From the NCBI RefSeq assembly GCF_030817315.1, contig NZ_JAUSZF010000001.1, positions 2,871,001-2,935,000 on the forward strand: a stretch of DNA of 64,000 nt, written 5' to 3'. The notes beneath the pieces are model-generated. The model saw nothing but the letters and a program-made list of their open reading frames with translations, made no database searches and was not told the DNA's origin. Source of the DNA: Sphingomonas faeni. Its GTDB lineage: Bacteria > Pseudomonadota > Alphaproteobacteria > Sphingomonadales > Sphingomonadaceae. The position numbers and the translations under genes are program-made. This document shows, in pieces, positions 55,116 to 64,000 of this stretch (position 1 is the first letter of the stretch; each line of letters starts with the position of its first letter).

Positions 55116-55585
55116 AGCAATCCTCCTTGCGGCCGCTCGTGATCGAGCAGCCTGGATTTGGTGATGGGGCCGTTGCCCGCGGAATACGCACCAAGCGCCC
55201 CGCCGGCTCCAAGGATCCGGTGACAGGGCACGACGATCGGAAAAGGATTGCGCGCACACGCCCGGCCGATCGCGCGCGGGCTGGACCCGATCGCTTTCGC
55301 GCGCGCGCCGTAGCTCGCAGTCTCGCCGTATGCGATGTCTACGATCCCCTGCCGCAGGACCGCGCCGCGTTCGGTAGGCGAGGGGGCGAGCGGTAGGTCG
55401 AACGCCGTCAGCCGCCCGGCGAAATACGCCTTGAGTTGACGGAGCGCTTCTTGGATGGCTGGCGCATTGCTCGCCACCGCATCGCCCGATGCGAGGATCT
55501 CGATAGCGTCGATCCGGTTTGCGGTACCGGTCACGCGGACCAGTCCGATTGGCGTTGCGATCGAGGCTGCATCGCGCGCATACAT
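55112..55585 (-). CDS. ogt: Methylated-DNA-[protein]-cysteine S-methyltransferase
   Basis: A 157-residue DNA repair protein that moves a methyl group from O6-methylguanine to its own cysteine. The active motif is IVVPCHRILGAGG near residue 124, preceded by the helix-turn-helix YGARAKAIGSSPRAIGRACA. The N-terminal ATPIGLVRVTG is typical. The start may be ATG 55585 (MYARDAAS) or 55627 (MALEPPIR); neither has a strong ribosome site. It is coupled to the dienelactone hydrolase by a 4-bp overlap. Confidence 0.9.
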   Translation of the reverse strand: MYARDAASIATPIGLVRVTGTANRIDAIEILASGDAVASNAPAIQEALRQLKAYFAGRLTAFDLPLAPSPTERGAVLRQGIVDIAYGETASYGARAKAIGSSPRAIGRACARNPFPIVVPCHRILGAGGALGAYSAGNGPITKSRLLDHERPQGGLL

Positions 55586-55641
55586 TGCCACGCTATGCAG
55601 CGCGCGGATGGGCGGCTCAAGCGCCATCTGGGACGCGGTAC

Positions 55642-55878
55642 ATGAAGATGAATATCGAGATCGAATGCACCCCCGAAGAGGCGCGCCGCGCGGTCGGCCT
55701 GCCCGATCTGACACCGATCCACGATCGCTATGTCGCGATGATGATGGACGCGATTCCCGACGGCCAGATGAAGCCGGAGATGCTCGAATCGATGATGCGC
55801 GGCTGGCAGCCGATGGGCGAGGCGGGGATGGCGATGTGGAAACGGATGTTCGATACCGCGACCAAAAGCGGTAGCTGA
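55642..55878 (+). CDS. Small DUF6489-like protein
   Basis: A 78-residue protein (MKMNIEIECTPEEARRAVGL, then RYVAMMMDAIPDGQMKPEML, GMAMWKRMFDTATKSG). It is methionine-rich and amphipathic in the C-terminal half, as in phasin-like or polymer-associated proteins. The family is typical of sphingomonads as I recall. No function is known. It ends 7 bp before the mnmE start and so should be in the same transcript. Confidence 0.75.
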   Translation: MKMNIEIECTPEEARRAVGLPDLTPIHDRYVAMMMDAIPDGQMKPEMLESMMRGWQPMGEAGMAMWKRMFDTATKSGS

Positions 55879-55885
55879 GTTTCAC

Positions 55886-57163
55886 GTGGATACGATTTTT
55901 GCGGTATCGAGCGGGCGACCGCCCGCGGCGATCGCTGTCGTCCGGATCAGCGGACCGCAAGCGTTCGCGGCGGCCGAAGCGCTGGCAGGCTCGTTGCCAG
56001 CCGCCCGCCACGCAAGCCTGCGGGGGTTGCGCGATGCGGATGGGGCATTGCTCGATCGTGCGCTGGTGATCGTCTTTCCGGGACCGACGACGGCGACCGG
56101 TGAGGATCTGGTCGAACTTCATTGCCATGGGGGCCGTGCGGTTATCGCCGTTGTCGAGCGCGCGTTGTCGGCGCAGTCCGGTCTCCGTCCGGCCGAGCCC
56201 GGTGAGTTTACCCGCCGTGCACTGACCAATGGCCGTATCGATCTCACCGAAGCGGAAGGCCTCGCCGATCTGCTCGAGGCGGAGACCGAGAGTCAGCGCA
56301 TCGCCGCAATGACCGCAGCCGAGGGTCGCGTGAGCCAGACGGTTCGCGGCTGGATGGACTCCGTCGCAATGCTGTCCGCGCGGATCGAGGCGATGCTCGA
56401 TTTCGCGGACGAGGACGATGTGGCGAGCGATACTGCCGCGTTCGACGCGATCGTTGCGGACATCGACTCGCTGGCCGCGAAGATCGAGGCGGTGGTCGAC
56501 GCCCCGCCGGTCGAGCGCCTGAGGGATGGGCTTGGTGTCGTCATCGGCGGTCCGCCCAATAGCGGCAAGTCGACGCTGCTCAACCTGCTCGGAGAGCGCG
56601 ACGCAGCGATCGTTTCGCCGATCTCCGGCACCACCCGCGACCGGATCGAGGTGCCGGTGATCCGCAACGGTGTCGCCTATGTGCTGACCGACACCGCCGG
56701 CCTGATCGATACGCAGGATCCGATCGAGGCGATCGGCGTGACTCTAGCCGAGGACGCACTCGCCGCAGCCGACATCGTGTTGTGGCTCGCCGACACCCCA
56801 CCGCCGCGGACGGATGCTCTGTGGATCCATGCCCGTGCGGACTTGCCGGGGCGGGGGGGTATCCCGGCAGGACGCGCGCTCGCCATTGCGCAGACCGATC
56901 GCGGTTCGCTCGATCGGCTTTGGACGGAGATGCATAATCGCGCCATGACCCTGCTCCCACGCAGCGATGGAATTGCGCTCAAGCAGCTTCAGCGGCGGCA
57001 GTGCGGACTGGCCGCCGAGGCGCTGCGCTACCGGAGTTCCGACGCGCTCATTGTCGCTGAGCATCTTCGCCAAGCCCGCGCGATCTTGGCCGGCGTTCTG
57101 GGTCTCGACGCGACCGGGGAGATGCTCGACGCACTGTTCGGACGCTTCTGCATCGGCAAGTGA
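55886..57163 (+). CDS. mnmE: tRNA uridine-5-carboxymethylaminomethyl(34) synthesis GTPase
   Basis: A 425-residue GTPase that, with MnmG, modifies U34 of several tRNAs. The N-terminal formyl-THF-binding domain (TIFAVSSGRPPAAIAVVRIS, PGEFTRRALTNGRIDLTEAE) is followed by the G domain: P-loop GGPPNSGKSTLLN (about residue 223), SGTTRDRIEV and LTDTAGLID. The chain ends in FGRFCIGK, the conserved C-x-GK end. It starts at a GTG placed inside a degenerate parS-like word (GTTTCACGTGGA). mnmG follows 54 bp later. Confidence 0.95.
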   Translation: MDTIFAVSSGRPPAAIAVVRISGPQAFAAAEALAGSLPAARHASLRGLRDADGALLDRALVIVFPGPTTATGEDLVELHCHGGRAVIAVVERALSAQSGLRPAEPGEFTRRALTNGRIDLTEAEGLADLLEAETESQRIAAMTAAEGRVSQTVRGWMDSVAMLSARIEAMLDFADEDDVASDTAAFDAIVADIDSLAAKIEAVVDAPPVERLRDGLGVVIGGPPNSGKSTLLNLLGERDAAIVSPISGTTRDRIEVPVIRNGVAYVLTDTAGLIDTQDPIEAIGVTLAEDALAAADIVLWLADTPPPRTDALWIHARADLPGRGGIPAGRALAIAQTDRGSLDRLWTEMHNRAMTLLPRSDGIALKQLQRRQCGLAAEALRYRSSDALIVAEHLRQARAILAGVLGLDATGEMLDALFGRFCIGK

Positions 57164-57179
57164 TGTTCCACGTGGAACA
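57164..57179. other. parS: parS site in the mnmE-mnmG gap
   Basis: TGTTCCACGTGGAACA, a perfect 16-bp palindrome extended to 20 bp by the flanking GA and TC (57162-57181). It closely resembles the ParB-binding consensus (TGTTNCACGTGNAACA). It lies 6.8 kb right of oriC and 3.3 kb before parB. Confidence 0.9.
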
Positions 57180-57217
57180 TCTTTGACGCGCCGACTGGGC
57201 CGCACTAGGGCTGAGCT

Positions 57218-59053
57218 ATGTTCGATGTAGTGGTGGTTGGCGGTGGCCATGCCGGAACCGAAGCCGCAGCCGCGGCGGCGCGTAGGGGCGCGCGCACTGC
57301 GCTCGTGTCGTTCGACGCGCGGCATATCGGTGCGATGTCCTGCAATCCGGCGATTGGCGGCCTGGGCAAAGGGCATATGGTCCGCGAGGTTGATGCGTTC
57401 GACGGGCTGATCGCACGTGCTGCGGATGCGGCGGCGATCCACTACCGGATGCTCAATCGGAGCAAGGGATCGGCGGTGCAGGGCCCTCGCATCCAGGCAG
57501 ACCGTCGGCTCTATTCGGGTGCAATCCAGACTATGCTGGCCGCGACCGAAGGGCTCGCTATCGTCGAAGGTGAAGCGACTGCGCTGCATTTCGACGGCGA
57601 TCGGGTAGCTGGCGTCGTGCTCGCGGATGGCTCGATCGTCGCAGCCCGCGCAATCGTGCTGGCGACCGGCACGTTTCTCGGTGGGCGGATCTTCCGGGGG
57701 GATGATCGCGAGGAAGGTGGCAGGATCGGCGAACGCGCGGCCAAGCCACTCGCGGACCAGTTGCGCGCGCGGGACCTGCCGATGGCGCGACTGAAGACTG
57801 GCACACCGCCTCGATTGGACGGCCGCACGATCGACTGGGGCGCACTCGCCGAACAACCGTCGGACCTCGATCCGTGGACGATGTCGCCGATGACCCGCGC
57901 CCGCCCGCTCCCGCAGATCGCCTGCGCTATCACTCGTACGACCGATCGCACGCACGCACTTATTCGAGAGGCGTTCCATCGGTCGCCGCTGTTCACCGGT
58001 GCGATCGAGGCGGCAGGTCCGCGCTATTGTCCTTCGATCGAAGACAAGGTCCATCGGTTCGGCGACCGCGACGGGCATCAGGTTTTCCTCGAACCCGAGG
58101 GGCTCGACGACTTTACTGTCTACCCGAACGGGTTGTCGACCTCGTTGCCGGCAGAGGTCCAGGCAGAGATGCTCGCCAGCATTCCCGGTCTCGAACGCGT
58201 GCGAATGACGATGCCGGGCTATGCGGTCGAGTATGATTATATCGATCCGCGGGCGCTCGATACGCGGCTCGCGCTCGGTGCGATCGAAGGGGTGTTCTGC
58301 GCGGGTCAGATCAACGGTACCACCGGCTATGAAGAAGCGGCGGGGCAGGGGCTCGTTGCGGGGCTCAATGCTGCGGCGGATGCGTGCGACTTGGCCCCGG
58401 TGATCCTTGATCGCGCTTCCAGCTATCTCGGTGTGATGATCGACGATCTCACGCTGCAAGGCGTGACCGAGCCGTATCGAATGCTGACGGCGCGGGCGGA
58501 GTTCCGGTTGTCGTTGCGCGCGGATAATGCCGAGACGCGGCTGGGTGGGATCGCGGAGGCGGCGGGGTGTCTTGGACCGAAGCGGCTGGCGCATCAGCAT
58601 GCGCTGGCTCAAGATCGCGCCCGTTTCCGCTCGGCGCTCGACGGGGAGCGGACCGCAACCCATGTGGCCGATCAGGGTGTAGCGATTGGTCGAGACGGTG
58701 CGCGGCGGACTGCGTTCGACTGGCTCCGGTTCGAGGGCGTGACGCTCGCGCATGTCGCGCCGGACGCGGCGGCGGGGATCCCGGCGGCGGTCGTTGACGA
58801 AGTGTTAGAGGACGCGCGCTATGCTCCGTATATCGAGCGGCAGGCGCAGGAGGTCGCGCGGCTGCGGGCCGACGAGGCGATCCGGTTGCCGGAAGACCTT
58901 GCCTATGACCGCGTGCCGGGCCTGTCGAACGAGATGATCGATCGTCTGAGCGCGGCGCGGCCGACCTCGCTAGCGGCGGCGGCTCGGGTGCGCGGGATTA
59001 CGCCGGCTGCGTTGTCGGCGGTATTATTGCATACGAAACGAGTGCCAGCATGA
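57218..59053 (+). CDS. mnmG: tRNA uridine-5-carboxymethylaminomethyl(34) synthesis enzyme, FAD subunit
   Basis: A 611-residue flavoprotein partner of MnmE. The FAD motif [20 protein letters not shown] starts the chain, followed by the signatures [20 protein letters not shown] and [20 protein letters not shown], and [20 protein letters not shown]. The C-terminal helical domain ending in [17 protein letters not shown] is complete. It overlaps rsmG by 4 bp in the classical gid order (mnmE, mnmG, rsmG, parA, parB). Confidence 0.96.
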   Translation: MFDVVVVGGGHAGTEAAAAAARRGARTALVSFDARHIGAMSCNPAIGGLGKGHMVREVDAFDGLIARAADAAAIHYRMLNRSKGSAVQGPRIQADRRLYSGAIQTMLAATEGLAIVEGEATALHFDGDRVAGVVLADGSIVAARAIVLATGTFLGGRIFRGDDREEGGRIGERAAKPLADQLRARDLPMARLKTGTPPRLDGRTIDWGALAEQPSDLDPWTMSPMTRARPLPQIACAITRTTDRTHALIREAFHRSPLFTGAIEAAGPRYCPSIEDKVHRFGDRDGHQVFLEPEGLDDFTVYPNGLSTSLPAEVQAEMLASIPGLERVRMTMPGYAVEYDYIDPRALDTRLALGAIEGVFCAGQINGTTGYEEAAGQGLVAGLNAAADACDLAPVILDRASSYLGVMIDDLTLQGVTEPYRMLTARAEFRLSLRADNAETRLGGIAEAAGCLGPKRLAHQHALAQDRARFRSALDGERTATHVADQGVAIGRDGARRTAFDWLRFEGVTLAHVAPDAAAGIPAAVVDEVLEDARYAPYIERQAQEVARLRADEAIRLPEDLAYDRVPGLSNEMIDRLSAARPTSLAAAARVRGITPAALSAVLLHTKRVPA

Positions 59054-59670
59054 CCGAAGACGACGCGCAGAGTTGGACGACCGAGCGGTTCGGGGCGGAG
59101 GCGACCGGGCGTCTGGCGGCGTTCGTGGCGATGGTCGTCGAGGAAGCACCGCATCAGAATCTGATCGCGCCGTCGACGATCCCCACCATTTGGGACCGGC
59201 ACGTGGTCGACTCGCTTCAACTCGTTGCCCTTGCGGGGGCGGATACGTCGGCGAAGCGGTGGCTCGATATCGGCACGGGCGGGGGCTTTCCCGGTATGGT
59301 TGTAGCCCTGGTTCGCGAGGGGCGGGTCGATCTTGTCGAACCCCGGCGACGGCGTGCAGACTTTCTTCAGCTCTGTGTCGCTCGGCTTGGCCTCGGCGAT
59401 CAGGTTCGTGTCCATTCTTCCAAAGTGGAGAACGCAACTGCGGACGCGTCGATCATTTCCGCTCGTGCGGTCGCGTCGCTGCAAAACCTTTTGCGTGGGG
59501 CGGCACACTGCGCCACAACGCAGACGCGGTGGTTGCTTCCTCGGGGGCGTTTCGACGGAGAAGAGCTGGCCGCGCTCAAGCAGCATTGGCGGTTTATGTT
59601 CCACGTGGAACAAAGCGTCACGAACCCGGAGTCGTCGATCGTGGTTCTGGATCGGGTAAGCGCGCGATGA
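59050..59670 (+). CDS. rsmG: 16S rRNA (guanine(527)-N(7))-methyltransferase
   Basis: A 206-residue SAM-dependent methyltransferase for G527 of 16S rRNA. The SAM motif [18 protein letters not shown] lies near residue 75, preceded by [13 protein letters not shown]. Toward the end FMFHVEQSV is encoded by a perfect parS palindrome. It shares ATGA with both mnmG before and parA after. Confidence 0.95.
   Translation: MTEDDAQSWTTERFGAEATGRLAAFVAMVVEEAPHQNLIAPSTIPTIWDRHVVDSLQLVALAGADTSAKRWLDIGTGGGFPGMVVALVREGRVDLVEPRRRRADFLQLCVARLGLGDQVRVHSSKVENATADASIISARAVASLQNLLRGAAHCATTQTRWLLPRGRFDGEELAALKQHWRFMFHVEQSVTNPESSIVVLDRVSAR
59597..59612. other. parS: parS site inside rsmG
   Basis: TGTTCCACGTGGAACA, perfect 16-bp palindrome within the 3' end of rsmG, 55 bp before the parA start. 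Its reading as FHVE shows how the coding sequence accommodates the site. Confidence 0.9.
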
Positions 59671-60445
59671 TCACCATCGCGGTCGCCAATCAAAAGGGCG
59701 GGGTGGGCAAGACCACTAGCGCTATCAACCTCGCGACCGCGCTCGCGGCGACGGGCATGCGTGTGCTGCTGGTCGATCTCGATCCGCAGGGCAATGCGTC
59801 GACCGGGCTCGGCATCGGCCATTCGCAGCGCGAGCGATCGAGCTATGACGTGCTGGTCGGCGAGACCTCGATCGAAGAGGCGGTGGTCCATACGCGCGTG
59901 CCTCGGCTCGATATCGTGCCCGCCACGGTGGACCTGTCGGGGGCGGAGATCGAGCTGGTCGATTTCGACGCACGCACGCATCGGCTGGATCGCGCGGTGA
60001 AGGCGGCGCAGGGGCCGTGGGATATCGCGCTGATCGATTGCCCGCCGTCGCTCGGGCTGCTGACGATCAACGCGATGGTCGCGGCGGACTCGCTGCTGGT
60101 GCCACTGCAATGTGAGTTTTTCGCGCTTGAGGGGTTGTCGCAGTTGTTGAGTACGGTCGAGCGCATCCGCCAGCGGTTCAATCCGGGGTTGTCGATTCTG
60201 GGGGTCGCGCTGACGATGTTCGATAGGCGGAATCGCCTGACCGACCAGGTCTCGGCGGACGTCCGGGCTGTGCTGGGCAAGGTCGTGTTCGAGACGGTGA
60301 TCCCGCGGAACGTGCGATTGTCGGAGGCGCCGAGCCATGGGTTGCCTGCGTTGATCTACGATCACCGGTGTTCGGGGTCACAGGCGTATATTGCGCTCGC
60401 GCGTGAACTGATCGGCCGGCTTCCCGCAACGACGCAGGCGGCGGC

Positions 60446-60449
<4 letters not shown>
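59667..60449 (+). CDS. parA: Chromosome partitioning ATPase ParA
   Basis: A 260-residue Walker-type ATPase that moves the ParB-parS complex. The deviant Walker A KGGVGKTTSAINLATAL is at residues 10-26 and the Walker A' LLVDLDPQGNASTGLG follows. DIALIDCPPSLGLLTINAMV is the switch region. No N-terminal HTH is present, which is normal for chromosomal ParA. The start at 59667 overlaps the rsmG stop. In Caulobacter the homologue drives origin segregation to the new pole. Confidence 0.96.
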
Positions 60450-61342
<893 letters not shown>

Positions 61343-61370
61343 GTCGAGAGTACGCGTGTACGAATTAACC

Positions 61371-61443
61371 CTTTCGTTCGTGCTGAGCGAAGTCGAAGCA
61401 CCTGCGCACCGGACCATCCTTCGACTTCGCTCAGGACGAACGG
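61371..61443. repeat. Palindromic element, family A
   Basis: TTTCGTTCGTGCTGAGCGAA...GTCGAAGCACC pairs with TCCTTCGACTTCGCTCAGGA...CGAACGGG. It lies 28 bp after the parB stop and before the convergent holA gene. Confidence 0.87.
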
Positions 61444-61507
61444 GGGAAGGGTGAGACGAACGGCGAGGGGGAGCGGAGGCAGACGCGAATGAGGTTGCGG
61501 AGGCCCA

Positions 61508-62527
61508 TTAGTTTCGCCGAGCGATCGCTTGGGACAGCGCGACCACAGCCGCTTCGGCGACTACCCCGCCGGCATTCCCCGAGGCCATGATCGCGCGCTC
61601 TGCGGTTCGTACGCGCTGGATCGCGGTGGCGAGCATTACCGGTGACCAGCGGCGCAAGGATCGCGCGGTGCTCGCCTCTTCCTTGAAGAACACCCGGTGG
61701 CGTTTCATTACCGCGTCGACTGCTTCGCCGCGGTCGATTTCGCCGCGCATGTCGGCTAGCGCGATCAGGCGGCGGACGAGTTGGCGGAGCCACGGTATTG
61801 GCGAGGTGCCGGCTTCTTCGAGCACGGCAAGTTCGGCGCCTAGATCGTCGACCCGTCCATCTATCACGGCATCGATAGCGCGGCTCATTTCGGCATCGCC
61901 GAGGTCGGCTCCGACCGCATCGAGAGCGTGATGATCGAGGTCCGCCGGGCGATCGGGTGCGGCATCGAGGTAGAGTGCCAGCTTCTCGATCTCTCGCGTG
62001 ATGACGGCGCGATCGCCACCGGTCGTATCCACCAGGCGACGCGCGACGCCCGGGGCGGGGCGGAGGCCGTGCTCGCCGGCGATCGTTGTTGCGAGGCGTT
62101 CGGCGTCCTGCGCGGTCGGGGCGTAGCAGGCGAACGCCATCGCGCGGGGGGAGTCGATCGCGAGCTTGACGATCTTGGCGGTTGATTTGACGGTTGGCGC
62201 GATCGCGACGACCGGATTGCCGACGCGCTCGGCCGCGAGCAGGTTGGTAAAGGCCTCCAGGCTTTCCTCGCCGGCTGAGGCGACGCGGACGAACCGAGCG
62301 CCTGCGAACAGCGACAGCGATGCGGCTTCGTCGGTCAGCCGGCCCGGATCGCTCTTGAGTGTCGAGCCGTCGAGATCGACGCGCTCGGCATCAGCCCCCA
62401 TCGCCTTGGCGAGCACGCGGGCAAGATCACTTGCACCGGCCTCGTCGGGGCCGTGGAGCAGGTACAAGCGGATGTCGCCGCTAGGCTTGGCCAGCGCACC
62501 GCGGATCTGGCCGGCGCTGGCCTTCAC
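61508..62527 (-). CDS. holA: DNA polymerase III subunit delta
   Basis: A 339-residue clamp-loader subunit that opens the beta sliding clamp. The start IRGALAKPSGDIRLYLLHGP and the segment FVRVASAGEESLEAFTNLLA are typical, as are the C-terminal SPIPWLRQLVRRLIALADMR and RSLRRWSPVMLATAIQRVRT. No Walker motif is expected in delta. It shares ATGA with lptE, which is itself coupled to leuS (leuS, lptE, holA), a common alphaproteobacterial order. Confidence 0.92.
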   Translation of the reverse strand: MKASAGQIRGALAKPSGDIRLYLLHGPDEAGASDLARVLAKAMGADAERVDLDGSTLKSDPGRLTDEAASLSLFAGARFVRVASAGEESLEAFTNLLAAERVGNPVVAIAPTVKSTAKIVKLAIDSPRAMAFACYAPTAQDAERLATTIAGEHGLRPAPGVARRLVDTTGGDRAVITREIEKLALYLDAAPDRPADLDHHALDAVGADLGDAEMSRAIDAVIDGRVDDLGAELAVLEEAGTSPIPWLRQLVRRLIALADMRGEIDRGEAVDAVMKRHRVFFKEEASTARSLRRWSPVMLATAIQRVRTAERAIMASGNAGGVVAEAAVVALSQAIARRN

Positions 62528-63057
62528 TTTGCGGGCGTGGTGGCCTGCGCCGCCGCGACCGCAGGCGTATTCCGCGCATACAGCGCAATACGCGCGACGA
62601 TCTGGTCGGCGACGATCTGCGACAGGCGTTCGAGCGCTGTGTTCTCGGCCGCGATCGTCGCATATTCCGAGCGAACGACGTCAATGCCGGCGTCGGAGCC
62701 AGCAGTCGCGTCGAGCAGTACCGAGCCGTCACCGATCCGTACGAGTTGATAGCGCGCGCGTAGAGTCCGGCGTTCGCGCGAGACGCTGTCGTCGGTGCGG
62801 ACGCCGAGGCCGCTGATCTGGTCGTCGAGGCGGATGTCGATCCGGTAGAGTGCGGGCGCACCGTTCGATGGCAGGCGGTCGCGCAGGGCGGTGGCCATCA
62901 GCCAGCCGTTCTTGCCCGCGATCGGCGCGATCTCGACCTGGCCGAGCGCACCCGCAACCGGACCGCTGCTGCCGCCTGCGTAGAGCGGATGCAGACCGCA
63001 GCCGGACAGCGTTACCGATAGCACGAGTGCACCGGCGAGGATCGCAAGCCGCTTCAT
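62524..63057 (-). CDS. lptE: LPS assembly lipoprotein LptE
   Basis: A 177-residue outer-membrane lipoprotein that plugs LptD during lipopolysaccharide insertion. The lipoprotein signal ends in LSVTLSGCGLHPLYAG with the lipidated cysteine at position 20. The body has the LptE pattern (GWLMATALRDRLPSNG, YRIDIRLDDQISGLGVRTDD, VSRERRTLRARYQLVR). Sphingomonads often replace LPS by glycosphingolipids but still keep Lpt proteins; what it carries here is open. It is coupled to both neighbours by 4-bp overlaps. Confidence 0.88.
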   Translation of the reverse strand: MKRLAILAGALVLSVTLSGCGLHPLYAGGSSGPVAGALGQVEIAPIAGKNGWLMATALRDRLPSNGAPALYRIDIRLDDQISGLGVRTDDSVSRERRTLRARYQLVRIGDGSVLLDATAGSDAGIDVVRSEYATIAAENTALERLSQIVADQIVARIALYARNTPAVAAAQATTPAK

Positions 63058-64000
63058 GCGACGATGTTCACGAGACGGTCGGGCACGACGATCACTTTCC
63101 GGGGCGGATTGCCCTCGAGCAGGCGGACGATCTTCTCGGAGGCTAGCGCGGCGGCTTCGACCTCATCCTTCGGCGCGCCCTTGGCGAAGACGAGCGTGTC
63201 GCGCAGCTTGCCGTTGACCTGCACCGCGATCGTGACTTCGTCGTCGACCAGCATCGCGGGATCGACGATCGGCCACGCGGCATCGGCGATCAGGCCGTCA
63301 TTGCCCGCGGTCGCCCAGGCTTCCTCGGCGACGTGCGGGACCATCGGGCTGACGAGCAGCAGCAACGTGCGGACTCCCTGTTCGCGGTCGGCGGAGGGCG
63401 GTGCCTTCTCGATCGCGGTGCACAAGGAATAGAGCCGCGCGACTGCCTTGTTGAACTGCAAGGCGTTGATATCGCTCTCGATACCGACGGTCGTCCGGTG
63501 GCAGAGTTTGCGCAGCGCGACGTCGTCGCCCTCGGCCTTGGCGGCATCGTCGGACTCGATCAGCCGCCAGAGCCGCTGGACGAACCGCCAGGCGCCTTCG
63601 ATGCCGGATTCGCTCCACGGGAGATCGCGCTCGGGGGGCGAGTCGGAGAGCACGAACCACCGGACCGCGTCGGCGCCATATTGGTCGACGATCGGCTCGG
63701 GATCGACGGTGTTCTTCTTCGACTTCGACATCTTCGTCACGCGACCGACCGTCACAGGGCCTCCGGTCGCGATCTCGATATACCCTGCATCGATCTTGCG
63801 GACCTCGTCGGGAGACAGCCACTTCGTCTTCACCGGCGCGTCGCTCGAATCGTCCTCGTCGGTGTCGATCTCCGGCTGCGTGTCGCCGGCGTCGCCTCGA
63901 CTATACGTCTCGTGCGTCACCATGCCTTGCGTGAACAGTCCCGCGAACGGCTCGGCGATGTCGAGCATGCCGATATGCTTCAGCGCGCGCGTCCAGAAGC
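63054..64000 (-). CDS. leuS: Leucyl-tRNA synthetase, C-terminal part
   Basis: The C-terminal 315 residues of LeuRS; the start lies beyond the window. The KMSKS loop is GRVTKMSKSKKNTVDPEPIV, followed by the anticodon-binding helical domain (DAVRWFVLSDSPPERDLPWS, SPMVPHVAEEAWATAG) and the C-terminal domain (EVTIAVQVNGKLRDTLVFAK, NPPRKVIVVPDRLVNIVA). Before the KMSKS part an acidic insertion of about 17 residues (TQPEIDTDEDDSSDAPVK) is longer than in most relatives. It is the first known gene of the leuS-lptE-holA run. Confidence 0.95.
   Translation of the reverse strand, partial: FWTRALKHIGMLDIAEPFAGLFTQGMVTHETYSRGDAGDTQPEIDTDEDDSSDAPVKTKWLSPDEVRKIDAGYIEIATGGPVTVGRVTKMSKSKKNTVDPEPIVDQYGADAVRWFVLSDSPPERDLPWSESGIEGAWRFVQRLWRLIESDDAAKAEGDDVALRKLCHRTTVGIESDINALQFNKAVARLYSLCTAIEKAPPSADREQGVRTLLLLVSPMVPHVAEEAWATAGNDGLIADAAWPIVDPAMLVDDEVTIAVQVNGKLRDTLVFAKGAPKDEVEAAALASEKIVRLLEGNPPRKVIVVPDRLVNIVA

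Noticed and set aside
55879..55893. A fourth full parS site at the mnmE start
   Set aside because: GTTTCACGTGGATAC keeps the CACGTG core but departs from the consensus at five or so of sixteen positions, so it is noted only as degenerate.
56744..58753. 669-codon minus-strand open frame across mnmE and mnmG
   Set aside because: Antisense to two well-identified genes and rich in Arg, Pro and His; a typical GC-rich shadow.

Overview
The window comes from the chromosome of an alphaproteobacterium, most likely a Sphingomonas or close relative. It is GC-rich. It carries a crtY/crtI/crtB carotenoid set, HemJ in place of other protoporphyrinogen oxidases, DUF1491 and DUF6489-type proteins, and the Caulobacter-like order around the replication origin: dnaQ, coaE, aroE, maf and ppsR on one side, hemE and hemJ on the other, then rho further on. 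These calls rest on reading translated sequence and motifs; no database search was run.

Layout. 1-15 kb is mostly housekeeping and metabolism: the end of a dicarboxylate symporter, aldo/keto reductase, POT peptide transporter, nitroreductase, GntR regulator, arylamine acetyltransferase, acyl-CoA dehydrogenase, tsaC, msrA, galE, PAP2 phosphatase, tRNA-Lys, folK, two uracil-DNA glycosylases and an amidase. 15-18.5 kb is an accessory patch: a gene broken by an amber codon, a RelBE-like pair, a yoeB remnant, a ParDE pair and an AT-rich orphan with a putative zinc site. 18.5-29 kb holds thiC with its TPP riboswitch, outer-membrane proteins, two Tat-exported ferritin-like paralogues, a membrane hydroxylase and an exported GH127 enzyme. 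30-35 kb is the carotenoid region, with a cysteine-patterned 90-residue protein and a LOG-family gene sitting between crtI and crtB. 35-46 kb holds an Atm1-type ABC exporter, an orphan frameshifted HsdR-N-like protein, recQ, an AsmA protein, a cell-wall hydrolase, ptsN and hpf.

46-64 kb is the origin domain. The 50.06-50.39 kb gap has five DnaA-box-like 9-mers and five GANTC sites, and I call it oriC. Genes run outward from it on both sides. parA-parB lie about 9-11 kb to the right, with two perfect parS palindromes nearby (in the mnmE-mnmG gap and inside rsmG) and a near-perfect third inside aroE on the other side of oriC. holA, lptE and the 3' part of leuS close the window on the opposite strand.

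The most distinctive feature is the load of long interrupted palindromes between genes. Typically two arms of 20-35 nt flank 20-60 nt of variable sequence. I sort them by arm sequence into families A to G. One family-B copy lies in frame inside tsaC, and another abuts the crtB start codon. Many gene pairs are joined by ATGA stop/start overlaps, showing tight operon packing.
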